A stretch of DNA of 64,000 bases from assembly GCF_026191635.1 (NCBI RefSeq), contig NZ_JAKRRW010000004.1:1-64000 (forward strand), in the 5' to 3' direction. Below are positions 7,969 to 16,999 of the stretch, one piece after another (position 1 is the first letter of the stretch; every line of letters starts with the position of its first letter). This DNA is from Photobacterium obscurum. GTDB lineage: Bacteria; Pseudomonadota; Gammaproteobacteria; Enterobacterales; Vibrionaceae. The notes under the pieces are model-generated. The model had not been told where the DNA came from. It made no database searches and saw only the letters and a program-made list of their open reading frames with translations. Both the position numbers and the translations under genes were made by a program.

Positions 7969-10800
7969 ATGGCAGGGAAGACATTTAAACAGACGTTAAC
8001 AGGTATGCTTGTTGGCATTGGCCTGTTATCGGCAACGACGGTGAGCGCAACGCCTGTTGCCTGGGACGCCGAAGGCAAAGTGTGGTTAAGCCAGCAATCA
8101 GAACATTTTTCTGTTCATTTTGTCGATGGGCACCAACAAAGTGCTGCTAAAGCTCTGGATATTGCGGAGCGAGTACATCGTGAGATGAAGCCTTATTTTC
8201 AGTCGGCACCAGAAGAGCGGACTGAAATGGTGCTGGTTGATGATTTCGACTTTTCAAATGGTTGGGCGACACCACTGCCATTTGCCCAGATACGTTTGTT
8301 TATGAGCCCACCTGAAGATGGCGGTGACCTTGCTACCAGCGATGACTGGCTGCACATGCTGATCCGCCATGAATATGCTCATATCATGCATATGGAGCTT
8401 TCAACGGGAGTTCCAAAGGCTCTTCAACATATCTTTGGCCGCCAAGGTTTTTTTTTCCCGCATGCTTTAACTCCTTCTTTATTGCTTGAGGGGTTGGCAG
8501 TATATCTCGAGACCAACAAAGAATTGGGATATGGCCGGCTTCAAAGCAGTCAATATGCAATGAAAATGCGCATGGAGGTCGCAACTGGCGAGTTAAAAGA
8601 TCTTGATCAGGTTGCGGTGGCCGATCGTGAGTGGCCTCTGGGCTATAAGTACCTTTACGGTGCGTATTTTATTGAGTACCTGACATTAACTTATGGCGAA
8701 GAAAAGGTTCAGCAGTTTTTGCAGAGCTATAGTCGCCGGATCATTCCTTACTTCTTGATTCACCGTACTGCCCGCCAAACCTTTGGTAAAGATTTCGATA
8801 CCTTGTGGCAGGACTTCCAATCTTATCTCGAGACGGAGTTTTCACCACAACTTGCTCAGTTGCAACAACAGTCGGTGACAGGCAAGGACTTACAACTCAC
8901 TCCATTTTTGCAGGTGGTGAGTGCTAGTGAGCAAGGCTTGCTGGTTAATCGCAACAATGGCGACGACCGTCCTGAAATATTAATACTAAGCCCAGAACAA
9001 GCTGAATGGCAGAGCGTAACAGCGAGCAAGAACATAACTGCGATGGCCTCTCATCCGCAGTCTGGCCTGGCCGTATCACGCATAGTTCACTATGCCGATG
9101 GCAGAAGCTATAACGATCTGTTTGTGTTCCGCGATGGGGGCTGGCAGCAGCTGACCGAGCGCCAGCGTTTTCGTACCGTCCGTTGGATGCCTGATGGCAA
9201 CCAGTTGATTGCGAGCCGAAAGGTGGCAGGTGTGAGCGAGTTGTGGCTGCTTGATGCAGAGCCTTCGGGAGAATCTGTAAGGATTTGGCGTGGTGATCTC
9301 GAGACGGTACTTGGGAATTTTGATATTTCGCCTACCGGAAAAGATCTAGTCGCGGCAGTGAAGCGCCCTCGGCAGGGGTGGAATCTGGAAAAGCTGGATC
9401 TGATCACTCACTCGTGGACTGCACTAACCGATACCAAAGCCTCAGAAAGCAGCCCTACATATTTGCCTGATGGTCGAATTACCTATAGTGCCGACTATGA
9501 CGGGGTGTTTAATATCTACGTGTTTGATGAGCACCGTAATCAGGTAGAGCAATGGACGCGGGAAACGGGCGGGGCATTTCAACCTGTTTGGCAACCCGAT
9601 GCGGGGCTGGTCTATCAGGCATATGAAAGTCAAGGTTACCAACTACGCTATCTGGCGGAGCCTGAAGTTTTATCAACTCAGTCTATTGAAGATCTGCAAG
9701 GTCGTTATAATTACCCGCCTGCTGTTGATTTGACGGCCGAAAAAAATGAACCTGAGCCGTATAGCCCTTGGTCAACGTTGCGGCCTCATAACTGGCTGCC
9801 GTTAATTTTTGCTGATGATGTGAGAACCCAGCTCGGTGCATTGACCTTCGGTTCAGATGCATTGGGGCGCCATAGTTATCAATTGACGGCTACATGGGAC
9901 GTCGACAACGAGTTGGCCGACTTTAACGCCGTATATAGCTATGATAATCGCTGGCTTTTTACTCTGAACAGTAGCCATAGCTTCGACAAGCTGACGTTCG
10001 ACAATGACAGCGGTTACCGCATCACCCGTGATGACTATATGCTGGTACAGCGCAGTCATATTTTAACGGCGTTCGAGGATCAGCTTAGTCTTCATGCCGG
10101 CGGTATTCTGGATAAGGAAAGCCTGGTTTCACAGCCTGATTTTGCTCGCATGATCGCCTATAAGGAAAGTAACGAAACCCTAGCTGGTTTGGCATTAACG
10201 TACGATAACCGTGAAGCCTACCTGAACGTGCCTGGCATTGGCTGGGGCCACTATCTTGATGTTGTGGCTGAGACTAACGAGTTGTTCAATAGTGACTTTG
10301 AAGGGCAGAAGTATCAGGCTCAGTGGAAGGGGACTTGGGATTTACCGGGCAGAATGACGCTGACAGCAAGACTTGGCGGCGGTTATGCGGATGATGAAGC
10401 GAAAAGTTTCCGTCTGGGGGGCAATGACTTAATTGAAGAGTCCCGTTTATTTGGCCGCGACATCCAAGCACTGCGTGGTTACGACGAGTCGGCGCAGCGT
10501 GGTCATCGTTATGCGACACAGCGACTGGAGCTTAAAACCTGGCTGACTCGTTTTGAGCGTAACTGGTCACTCTATCCTGTTGGTCTGGGCGATCTGTCTG
10601 GTTCTGTGTTTGTCGACTCGGGAGCCGCTTGGGATTCTGGTGATGACATCAAGCAGCTGACAGGTGCCGGTGTGCAAATGACGCTTGAAGCGAAGCTCGG
10701 TTATAATCTTACCCTGCCGGTTACCCTTGGTTATGCCTATGGTTTCGACGACGAAGAGGGTAAGGATCAGGTCTACCTTTCGGTCTCTGGGAGTTTTTAA
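7969..10800 (+). CDS. Outer-membrane protein with gluzincin-type peptidase, PD40-like propeller and C-terminal barrel
   Basis: 943 residues. There is a signal peptide (about 1-28, cleaved after VSA). A metallopeptidase-like region follows with HEYAH at 134-138 and a downstream EGLAVYLE (E174), the arrangement of the three zinc ligands and catalytic Glu in gluzincins. Residues about 300-560 contain YxxDGR...W-PDG repeats typical of TolB/PD40 propellers. The last 330 residues resemble an Omp85/surface-antigen-type barrel (...GSVFVDSGAAWDSG... and a C-terminal Phe). The start has a TAGGAC ribosome site. It lies directly behind the atypical regulator. Substrate and role are unknown; a cell-surface peptidase is an inference from the motif. 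Confidence 0.8.
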   Translation: MAGKTFKQTLTGMLVGIGLLSATTVSATPVAWDAEGKVWLSQQSEHFSVHFVDGHQQSAAKALDIAERVHREMKPYFQSAPEERTEMVLVDDFDFSNGWATPLPFAQIRLFMSPPEDGGDLATSDDWLHMLIRHEYAHIMHMELSTGVPKALQHIFGRQGFFFPHALTPSLLLEGLAVYLETNKELGYGRLQSSQYAMKMRMEVATGELKDLDQVAVADREWPLGYKYLYGAYFIEYLTLTYGEEKVQQFLQSYSRRIIPYFLIHRTARQTFGKDFDTLWQDFQSYLETEFSPQLAQLQQQSVTGKDLQLTPFLQVVSASEQGLLVNRNNGDDRPEILILSPEQAEWQSVTASKNITAMASHPQSGLAVSRIVHYADGRSYNDLFVFRDGGWQQLTERQRFRTVRWMPDGNQLIASRKVAGVSELWLLDAEPSGESVRIWRGDLETVLGNFDISPTGKDLVAAVKRPRQGWNLEKLDLITHSWTALTDTKASESSPTYLPDGRITYSADYDGVFNIYVFDEHRNQVEQWTRETGGAFQPVWQPDAGLVYQAYESQGYQLRYLAEPEVLSTQSIEDLQGRYNYPPAVDLTAEKNEPEPYSPWSTLRPHNWLPLIFADDVRTQLGALTFGSDALGRHSYQLTATWDVDNELADFNAVYSYDNRWLFTLNSSHSFDKLTFDNDSGYRITRDDYMLVQRSHILTAFEDQLSLHAGGILDKESLVSQPDFARMIAYKESNETLAGLALTYDNREAYLNVPGIGWGHYLDVVAETNELFNSDFEGQKYQAQWKGTWDLPGRMTLTARLGGGYADDEAKSFRLGGNDLIEESRLFGRDIQALRGYDESAQRGHRYATQRLELKTWLTRFERNWSLYPVGLGDLSGSVFVDSGAAWDSGDDIKQLTGAGVQMTLEAKLGYNLTLPVTLGYAYGFDDEEGKDQVYLSVSGSF

Positions 10801-10810
10801 TTAGCATAGA

Positions 10811-10852
10811 TACCAGATATTGTTGTTAGCTTTTTCAATATCTGGTACCTCT
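10811..10852 (+). terminator. Terminator after the peptidase/barrel gene
   Basis: TACCAGATATTG at 10811-10822 and CAATATCTGGTA at 10836-10847 form a perfect 12-pair stem with a 13-base loop, followed by CCTCTTTT. Confidence 0.75.
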
Positions 10853-11066
10853 TTTCATTGCAATATCTCGTTAACGTCCGCGACTTATTGACACAAAGCC
10901 CTGTTATTACCCAATCTATCTAACTCTTTAAGAGAATTATAGCCAGTCAGTTAATACGAGTTTAAATTACTTTGGTTAAACAATTCGTCAAGTTTCTGGG
11001 TTTATTATTACCAAGACTTATTCTTAGAATAGCGCTGTGGTTTACCTTCGGTTACCGATGATGTAG

Positions 11067-11963
11067 TTAACCTTCATTTGTGGTTACAAAGCTCTTATAT
11101 TCATCAATGAAAGTTCTGAATCGTTTTGTCATATGCTCCCGTGAACGATAAACAATATACATATCCAGCTGTTTATAAATATCATCGCCGAAGACATTAA
11201 TAAGCTTTCCCATTGCCATTAAATGCGTGACCTGGCTTTGTGGCAGCAGAGCAATGCCAATACCTTGTTCTGCCAGGTTAATGGCAACATCCACCGAGTC
11301 GGTGGTGACGGAGCCTGAAACCTGAATGTTTGTTATTTCTCCCGAGCTGTTCTGTAGCTCCCACTTTTTTTCCTTGCCTGGGCAATTTACGTTAACAATG
11401 CAATTATGGAAGGAAAGATCTTGTATCGATGTTGGGCTGCCGTGCTTTTCAATATAAGCTGGTGATGCATAACAGCGCATAATAAATGGATACACTTTGA
11501 CTGCGATTAGTGACTGATCTTCTGGCAGAAAAGGCGATATCATCAGATCGCAATCTGCCATTTCTGTCAGCATTTTGGGTGTTAATGTCATCAGCTCCAG
11601 TTGGATATTGGGGTAGTCATTAATAAAGTCTGCGATGAATGACTGGCTTAGCCACCTGGCCATTGGGTGAAGGAGACCGAGCTTAATGCTGCCTTGGATT
11701 TTATTGACACTGCCATCAAGGCTTTCTAGTGTCTCATTCAGTTCTAATATTATGTTTTTACTTGTTTTTAATATCTTTTTTCCATGAGGGGTCAGGCTCA
11801 GCGAACGTCCTCCCCGGTGGAAAAGTTTGACTTTGAGTTCATCTTCTAGCGCCCTGATCTTCCGGCTTAGTGTCGGTTGTGCAACTCCTAGGCTCTGTGA
11901 TGCAGAAATAAAGCTTAGGTGCTCTGCGACGACAGTAAACATTCGTAATGATTCAATATCCAT
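11067..11963 (-). CDS. LysR-family regulator, divergent from the redox operon
   Basis: 298 residues from the ATG at 11963, chosen because AGGTGG sits just upstream and the protein then begins MDIESLRMF as in typical LysR proteins; a longer frame to 12041 lacks these features. The N-terminal winged helix (about 1-60, AQPTLSRKIRALEDELKVKLF) and a LysR substrate-binding domain are clear. It faces the eight-gene exported redox operon across 190 bases, the usual layout for a LysR protein and its target. The inducer is unknown. Confidence 0.93.
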   Translation of the reverse strand: MDIESLRMFTVVAEHLSFISASQSLGVAQPTLSRKIRALEDELKVKLFHRGGRSLSLTPHGKKILKTSKNIILELNETLESLDGSVNKIQGSIKLGLLHPMARWLSQSFIADFINDYPNIQLELMTLTPKMLTEMADCDLMISPFLPEDQSLIAVKVYPFIMRCYASPAYIEKHGSPTSIQDLSFHNCIVNVNCPGKEKKWELQNSSGEITNIQVSGSVTTDSVDVAINLAEQGIGIALLPQSQVTHLMAMGKLINVFGDDIYKQLDMYIVYRSREHMTKRFRTFIDEYKSFVTTNEG

Positions 11964-12030
11964 AATCCCACCTGAAACACCATAAAAACAATTCGCACAC
12001 ACTGCGCTAACAAAACTATTGATGTAGATC

Positions 12031-12048
12031 TCATTATGCAAGTAATGA
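12031..12048. promoter_or_regulatory. Inverted repeat between the LysR gene and the porin-led operon
   Basis: TCATTA-TGCAAG-TAATGA: six-base arms around a six-base spacer, in the divergent intergenic region. A candidate binding site for the adjacent LysR protein; this is based on position and symmetry only. Confidence 0.4.
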
Positions 12049-12153
12049 ATCGCTGCTATTCAAAACCGTACATTCCTGACCTCATAGCTAATTGAATAAA
12101 ATATTACCAATAACTCGAAGAAGACAATAGCGTTATACAATAGAAGAGCAGAA

Positions 12154-13098
12154 ATGAAAAAAAATAATTCAAAATATTTATTGGCAGCATTATTAGTACC
12201 TGCAGTTAGTTGGGCGGGAGATATTTCCCCGACCCTGTATGGAACTGTACAGGGACAAATTCGTTTAGAAGAAAGCAAAGATTATGCGAATGAAATTGAT
12301 TATGCATCAGTTGGGGTATTCGGTTTTCATCAAATTGGATTTGTAAATACCCGGTATAAAGTTGAGGCAGAATATTCTCAAACCAACCCTGATCCAGAAG
12401 AGTCTGATGAAATTATTTTAAGTGAAGCTAACCTGCTATTACTGACCAAGGATTACGGCATTATCTATTTTGGAAATGGTGTGGTTGGCACTTGGAATGA
12501 TTTGTACAAAAAGGTCGATATATTCGCATCTAATAATATGAAGCGGGCTGGTGGCAACTCGACATTGTTCCGTCAAAAATATTACGGGACGAACCAACTT
12601 GCTTATACCACACCGACATTCGGCAACCTTTCTTTCAAAATTGCGGCGATCACCCCTGATGAAGAAAATGGTGCTGACGTTGATGTATTTGGTCTTCGAG
12701 CCCTCTATAACACCGAAAATTTCAGCCTGGTGCTGAACCGTGCCGAGATGGACGAGAAATTCATTCCGACAGGTTATACCCGCTGGGCTCTGGCTTCCAG
12801 CTATCGCTTGGACAATGTCTATCTTGGGGGGATGGTCGAATATAACGATGATGATCCTGCCGGTGATAGCTCGGTGTATGCAGTATCGGGCAGCTATGCA
12901 CTGAATAAGCTGGCCTTCAGGCTGGGCTACCAGACCAAAATCTGGGATAGCAGTGTTGATAACGAAGACGAAAGCCTGATTCTGGCTAGCGTCACCTACC
13001 AATATGATCCCAACCTTTCTGTTTATCTCGAAGCGGCGGACTACGCCGAAAACACCCAAAACGACAACCTAAACCTTGGTTTAACAGTGAGCTTTTAA
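12154..13098 (+). CDS. Outer-membrane porin leading the exported redox operon
   Basis: 314 residues with a signal peptide ending VSWA-GDIS, the porin-type start SPTLYGTVQGQIRLE, alternating amphipathic strands, and a C-terminal LNLGLTVSF ending in Phe as required for barrel assembly. It resembles general Gram-negative porins, slightly shorter than the typical 330-380. It is separated from the copper chaperone by only 10 bases, so it is probably the first gene of the operon. It may admit the substrate of the periplasmic system; the substrate is not known. Confidence 0.85.
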   Translation: MKKNNSKYLLAALLVPAVSWAGDISPTLYGTVQGQIRLEESKDYANEIDYASVGVFGFHQIGFVNTRYKVEAEYSQTNPDPEESDEIILSEANLLLLTKDYGIIYFGNGVVGTWNDLYKKVDIFASNNMKRAGGNSTLFRQKYYGTNQLAYTTPTFGNLSFKIAAITPDEENGADVDVFGLRALYNTENFSLVLNRAEMDEKFIPTGYTRWALASSYRLDNVYLGGMVEYNDDDPAGDSSVYAVSGSYALNKLAFRLGYQTKIWDSSVDNEDESLILASVTYQYDPNLSVYLEAADYAENTQNDNLNLGLTVSF

Positions 13099-13108
13099 GG
13101 ATTTTTAT

Positions 13109-13573
13109 ATGCGTAAGACAATGCTACTTTTTGCCTCCTTGTGCGCGTTCAGTGCCCAGGCAGAAATTACCGTATCTGACTGTGTTATTCGTGAGCCGGC
13201 CCCGGGTATGAATATGACAGCGGCCTATCTGACCATTGATTACTCCGATAGTGAGTCGATAAAGAAACTTCGTCTGCCGTCACCGGAATCCGTTGTCGGC
13301 GCTTCGATCGATAATATTTCCGCAAATGTCGAGATCCATAAAACCCAGATGGTTGATGGCACGATGAAAATGGTTCGGATCCCCGCTCTGAAATTGAAAG
13401 AGGGCAAGACCCAGCTAAAACCCGGAGGCCTGCACCTGATGCTGAAGGGCCTCAAAGTCCGTCCTAAGGCAGGTGAAACGTATCCCGTAAAACTCTGGAT
13501 GACCTATACCGAAGATCTGACCTGTCAGGCCGTTGTAAAAACCAGTGCTGAAATCAATGCCGGCCAAGGATAG
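13109..13573 (+). CDS. PCu(A)C-type periplasmic copper chaperone
   Basis: 154 residues with signal peptide (MRKTMLLFASLCAFSAQA). The copper ligands of the family are visible: H77, M88 (H-x10-M), H109 and M111. The spacing between M88 and H109 is 20 residues rather than the canonical 21, a one-residue contraction. Proteins of this family bind Cu(I) in the periplasm and, with SCO1-type proteins, load copper centres such as CuA. A SCO1-like gene lies four genes downstream. Starts behind AAGGA, 10 bases after the porin and 12 before the tetraheme cytochrome. Confidence 0.88.
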   Translation: MRKTMLLFASLCAFSAQAEITVSDCVIREPAPGMNMTAAYLTIDYSDSESIKKLRLPSPESVVGASIDNISANVEIHKTQMVDGTMKMVRIPALKLKEGKTQLKPGGLHLMLKGLKVRPKAGETYPVKLWMTYTEDLTCQAVVKTSAEINAGQG

Positions 13574-13585
13574 AGAGGGCTCACT

Positions 13586-14206
13586 ATGAAATCGTTTTTA
13601 GCGCAGTTAGGCTCGGTTCGCCGGCGCGTTGCTCTCTTCTTGCTGGCTGTGGGGCTTGGGGTGGGGTTACTCAGTGCCCTGCCGGCGACTGAGGTGATGC
13701 ATGCTTTGAGCAGTAATGAATTTTGTGCCTCCTGTCATACCATGAAACCCATGGCTGAAACCTTCAAGCTCAGTGTCCACGGCGGTAATAATTCGCAGGG
13801 GTTCGTCGCTGAATGTGTCGATTGTCATCTTCCCGAATCGAACATTGTCGAGGAACTCTATGTAAAAGGCACCTCGGGCATGCGTCATATGTGGGGGGAA
13901 TATGTACTTGGGATGGAGGAGCTTGACTATCAGGCCCTGCATGACACCCGTACTGACTATGTTTTTGATTCCGGCTGTGAAAGTTGCCACAAGGCGCTTG
14001 AACAGCGCGCCATGGTCGCGACCGAGCTTTCGCCTGTTTCCGATCAGACTCATAGCTTTGTTTTTGCCAGAAAGGACACCGATCCTGACTTTCAGTGTTC
14101 TTCCTGTCACTACGATATTGCCCATCCAGATCTTAAGCGCAATATGCGTTTGAAGCGGGAAACTAAGCTGCAGGACATCGCCCAGCTTTCCGGAGGTACA
14201 AAATGA
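13586..14206 (+). CDS. NapC/NirT-type membrane-anchored tetraheme cytochrome c
   Basis: 206 residues: an uncleaved N-terminal membrane helix (about 14-34) and four CxxCH heme sites at 47-51, 77-81, 131-135 and 171-175. Length and the CASCHTMKP start match the NapC/NirT quinol dehydrogenase family, which takes electrons from membrane quinol and passes them to a periplasmic partner. Its stop overlaps the next start (ATGA), so it is translationally coupled to the cytochrome-DUF1566 protein, the obvious candidate partner. Ribosome site GAGAGGG. Confidence 0.93.
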   Translation: MKSFLAQLGSVRRRVALFLLAVGLGVGLLSALPATEVMHALSSNEFCASCHTMKPMAETFKLSVHGGNNSQGFVAECVDCHLPESNIVEELYVKGTSGMRHMWGEYVLGMEELDYQALHDTRTDYVFDSGCESCHKALEQRAMVATELSPVSDQTHSFVFARKDTDPDFQCSSCHYDIAHPDLKRNMRLKRETKLQDIAQLSGGTK

Positions 14207-15861
14207 TAATTAAACGCCTAGATATCCTCGTCGCGACGCTGGTTTCTGCCGCTTTTTCGCAACACCTGATGGCTGCCGAAGATATCAACAATGGTTATGA
14301 AGATTATACGATTAATCGCAAGATCGAAGATCTGACTGCCAAGGACAAAGCCTCTGCCAACCGGATTATCTACGGTTGTTACTTGGGCTGCCACCGTCCT
14401 GCTAAGGAAGAGGTTCCCGAAACATTAAGCCCGAAACTGGAAGGCTTTGATGCGCAATATTTCCTCAATCAGTGGGTTGATATGGACAATGAGCGCCATG
14501 CTGGTATTTCCTCGCAAATGAAGGAAATTGTCTATGCCAACCCAGTTCGGGATATGGCGTCAACTGCTATTGTACTGGGTGAACGTACGATGAGCTGGAA
14601 CCCTGATCCTGAGGTGATGAAAAGTGAAGCGTATGCCCGTGGCAAGACCAAATATGACGGTGCCTGCAAATTCTGTCATGGCGAACAGGGGGCCAGTACC
14701 AATCCCAAATATCCGCCGCTGAAAGGCCAGATGCCGGCCTACCTTTTTGAGCAGCTGACCTCGTACCGGGATGGCAAGCGGGCTAATCGCAATGCTCCGA
14801 TCATGATGCCTTTTGCCAAGATGCTCAGTGAGGAAGATTACAAAGATATTATCGCCTATGTCTCTGGTAAGGCATATACACCAGTAGAGCGCCGGGAGTT
14901 TATCACTGGAATCGGGATGCCGCCCGTTGAAGGCTTTGTTTTGCCGGACACCGGCCAGAACCAGAACTTTACCGACACCTTCGGTGAAGATAGCGATTAC
15001 CCCCGTAACCCGCCAAGCTACACCATCAGTGAATCCGGCAAGGTGGTTGTTGATAACAATACCAAGCTGATGTGGGAGCGTGAAAGTTCACGGATTTGGA
15101 TGACTGCCGTCGAGGGCCAGCAATATTGTGACAGCCTGGAGCTGGATGGCTATAAGGACTGGCGTTTCCCCTTGATGAAGGAGCTACAGAGTATTGCCGA
15201 TATGGGAGAATTCCGTCCGGCCCTGAATACAGATATCTTCTCGAACATGCCTCGTCTAGCCTCGGGGATCTGGACTTTCCCGATCAGCGATCACCCTGAT
15301 CATGTTTGGCATATCGGTTTTCCGGACGCCCACATTATGGGCCAGCATACAGCCTCGACCAAGCTAGTGCGCTGTGTGCGTGCTGATAACGGCGCGGCGT
15401 ACCACAACATGCGATATGTCGATAATGGCAATGGCACTGTCACCGAAAAAATCACCAACCGGATGTGGCAGCAGAATATCGATTACCAGCGTCGTAACTG
15501 GGAGGAGTCGATTAAGTATTGCGAAAACCTTGATTATGCCGGTTACGATGACTGGCGCCTGCCGAACATCAAGGAGATGGTTTCTATTGTGAATTACAAC
15601 AAGACCTCTCCAGCAATTGATGAGGAGTTCTTCCCCAATACACCGGTGAAATATTTCTTCTGGACTAGTACCTCTGATGTCGCAGGACCAACGTTGTTTA
15701 TTCGCCCGCTATCGAAGCGAAAGAAAGATCAGACACCGGAAATGCTGGATCTGCGCCATACCGGCGATAACGAAGGCTGGGCAATGGGCTATCAGATTGG
15801 CTCGGGCTACGGGATGCAAAAAGACAACCAGTTCTATAACCGCTGCATTCGTACCCCATAA
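14203..15861 (+). CDS. Exported cytochrome c-DUF1566 fusion with one CX3CH and one CXXCH heme motif
   Basis: 552 residues. A signal peptide (about 1-25, ending LMAA) is followed by an atypical heme motif C59-YLG-C63-H64 (three residues between the cysteines), a standard C155-KF-C158-H159, a Met-rich stretch MMPFAKM, then two DUF1566/Lcl-type domains (about 275-395 and 400-552). Each contains the family hallmarks (...W-x-E/Q..., DWRFP/DWRLP, paired Cys). DUF1566 adopts a C-type-lectin-like fold in known relatives. It is coupled to the tetraheme NapC-like gene by a four-base overlap and is probably its redox partner. Enzymatic activity is unknown. The fusion is the most distinctive protein of the operon. 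Confidence 0.85.
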   Translation: MIIKRLDILVATLVSAAFSQHLMAAEDINNGYEDYTINRKIEDLTAKDKASANRIIYGCYLGCHRPAKEEVPETLSPKLEGFDAQYFLNQWVDMDNERHAGISSQMKEIVYANPVRDMASTAIVLGERTMSWNPDPEVMKSEAYARGKTKYDGACKFCHGEQGASTNPKYPPLKGQMPAYLFEQLTSYRDGKRANRNAPIMMPFAKMLSEEDYKDIIAYVSGKAYTPVERREFITGIGMPPVEGFVLPDTGQNQNFTDTFGEDSDYPRNPPSYTISESGKVVVDNNTKLMWERESSRIWMTAVEGQQYCDSLELDGYKDWRFPLMKELQSIADMGEFRPALNTDIFSNMPRLASGIWTFPISDHPDHVWHIGFPDAHIMGQHTASTKLVRCVRADNGAAYHNMRYVDNGNGTVTEKITNRMWQQNIDYQRRNWEESIKYCENLDYAGYDDWRLPNIKEMVSIVNYNKTSPAIDEEFFPNTPVKYFFWTSTSDVAGPTLFIRPLSKRKKDQTPEMLDLRHTGDNEGWAMGYQIGSGYGMQKDNQFYNRCIRTP

Positions 15862-15869
15862 TAGAGGTG

Positions 15870-15894
15870 GCCTCCGAGCTAACAACTCGGAGGC
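15870..15894 (+). promoter_or_regulatory. Perfect hairpin covering the ribosome binding site of the propeller gene
   Basis: GCCTCCGAG at 15870-15878 pairs exactly with CTCGGAGGC at 15886-15894 around a seven-base loop. The 3' arm contains the GGAGG that serves the ATG at 15903. No T run follows, so it is not a terminator. It may reduce translation of the downstream gene or act as an mRNA processing/stability site within the operon. Confidence 0.6.
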
Positions 15895-15902
15895 AGTTGA
15901 CT

Positions 15903-16988
15903 ATGAGAAAATACTTATTCTTGTTCTGCCTGCTAGTTTCAGTCCAATGCATGGCTTCCGACAGGTATGTGGATGGCGCCCGTTGGGCTTTTGTGTCTGA
16001 CACGGCTTCCACCACGGTTGCAGTGATTGATACCTTCAATAATCAGAAGGTGGATATGCTTAAGCTGCAAGCGATACCTACTGAAATGGCGGTATCCGAT
16101 ATTCAGGATCTGCTGGTATATATCGATGGCAAAACAGCCAAGCTATTTATCTATGATTTGGCAGAAAAGACCCACGGCGAAATGGCACTGGAGTTTGTGC
16201 CAGATCAGATCGTCTTTCACTCCGATGGGGCGCAGCTGGCCATTGGCGGAAAAGACAAGCTTGTGTTCGTTAAGCCGCTGCAGAAGCAACTTTTCGATGA
16301 GATCACGGATATCCAAAGCCCGTTCAGCCTTAACTATGATAACGGTGGCTATAACCTCTATATCACCGAGCAGCAAAGTGGCAAGACGCTGATATATCGC
16401 CTTCATGACAAACAGCGTACGCTGGTTCAGCTTGGCCGTGGTAAGGTTTCCGAGATCACGCTCTCACCTGATTCTCGTTTAGGAATGGTGGCCCAGTATG
16501 ATAGCAATTCCGTCTATATACGTGATCTGTTCATCAATCAGGATTTTGCCGTTATCGATTTGCCATCAACGCCGTATCGCCCTTATGTCAGCTCAGACAG
16601 TGAGCACATCATTCTGGCTTCGGAAAACGGTCAGGGGGCGGTAGTCAATGCCTGGAGCGGTGAGGTTGAACGATCGATAACGGTCGGTAAAAAGCCGCAG
16701 TCGCTGCGTTCGGGATGGCTTGAAACCATAGGTATCGTTGCATCCAATCAGGCTCTGACTGTATTTGATATCAAGGAAAACACTCCGGAGGCCACCATTT
16801 CGTTGTCTACGCCACTCAATGAAGTCGTCGTGGTTTCCGATTCCAAGACCCTGTTTGCCACTCAGGACAAATCAACGTCTCTGTTTGTTTACGATATCCG
16901 TAAGGCCGAGCGCCTGACGCGGATAGAAACCGGTTTGTCCCAGCCTAACCATATGGTTATGGGGATCACCAATACTATTTGCCATTAA
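15903..16988 (+). CDS. Exported YncE-like beta-propeller protein
   Basis: 361 residues starting MRKYLFLFCLLVSVQCMA, a clear signal peptide; the ATG at 15903 has GGAGG nine bases upstream, so an earlier in-frame start is discarded. The body is a series of propeller-type blades (WAFVSDTASTTVAVIDTFNNQ, LTVFDIKENTPEATISL, SLFVYDIRKAE), like YVTN/YncE proteins. No heme or metal motif is evident. Within the operon it could be a scaffold or substrate-binding partner of the cytochromes. It ends 11 bases before the SCO1-like gene. Confidence 0.8.
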   Translation: MRKYLFLFCLLVSVQCMASDRYVDGARWAFVSDTASTTVAVIDTFNNQKVDMLKLQAIPTEMAVSDIQDLLVYIDGKTAKLFIYDLAEKTHGEMALEFVPDQIVFHSDGAQLAIGGKDKLVFVKPLQKQLFDEITDIQSPFSLNYDNGGYNLYITEQQSGKTLIYRLHDKQRTLVQLGRGKVSEITLSPDSRLGMVAQYDSNSVYIRDLFINQDFAVIDLPSTPYRPYVSSDSEHIILASENGQGAVVNAWSGEVERSITVGKKPQSLRSGWLETIGIVASNQALTVFDIKENTPEATISLSTPLNEVVVVSDSKTLFATQDKSTSLFVYDIRKAERLTRIETGLSQPNHMVMGITNTICH

Positions 16989-16999
16989 AAGGAGAAGAG

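Noticed and set aside
12439..13059. 206-codon open frame on the minus strand
   Set aside because: It is antisense to the porin gene, has no ribosome site, and the plus-strand protein has a clear signal peptide and barrel end.
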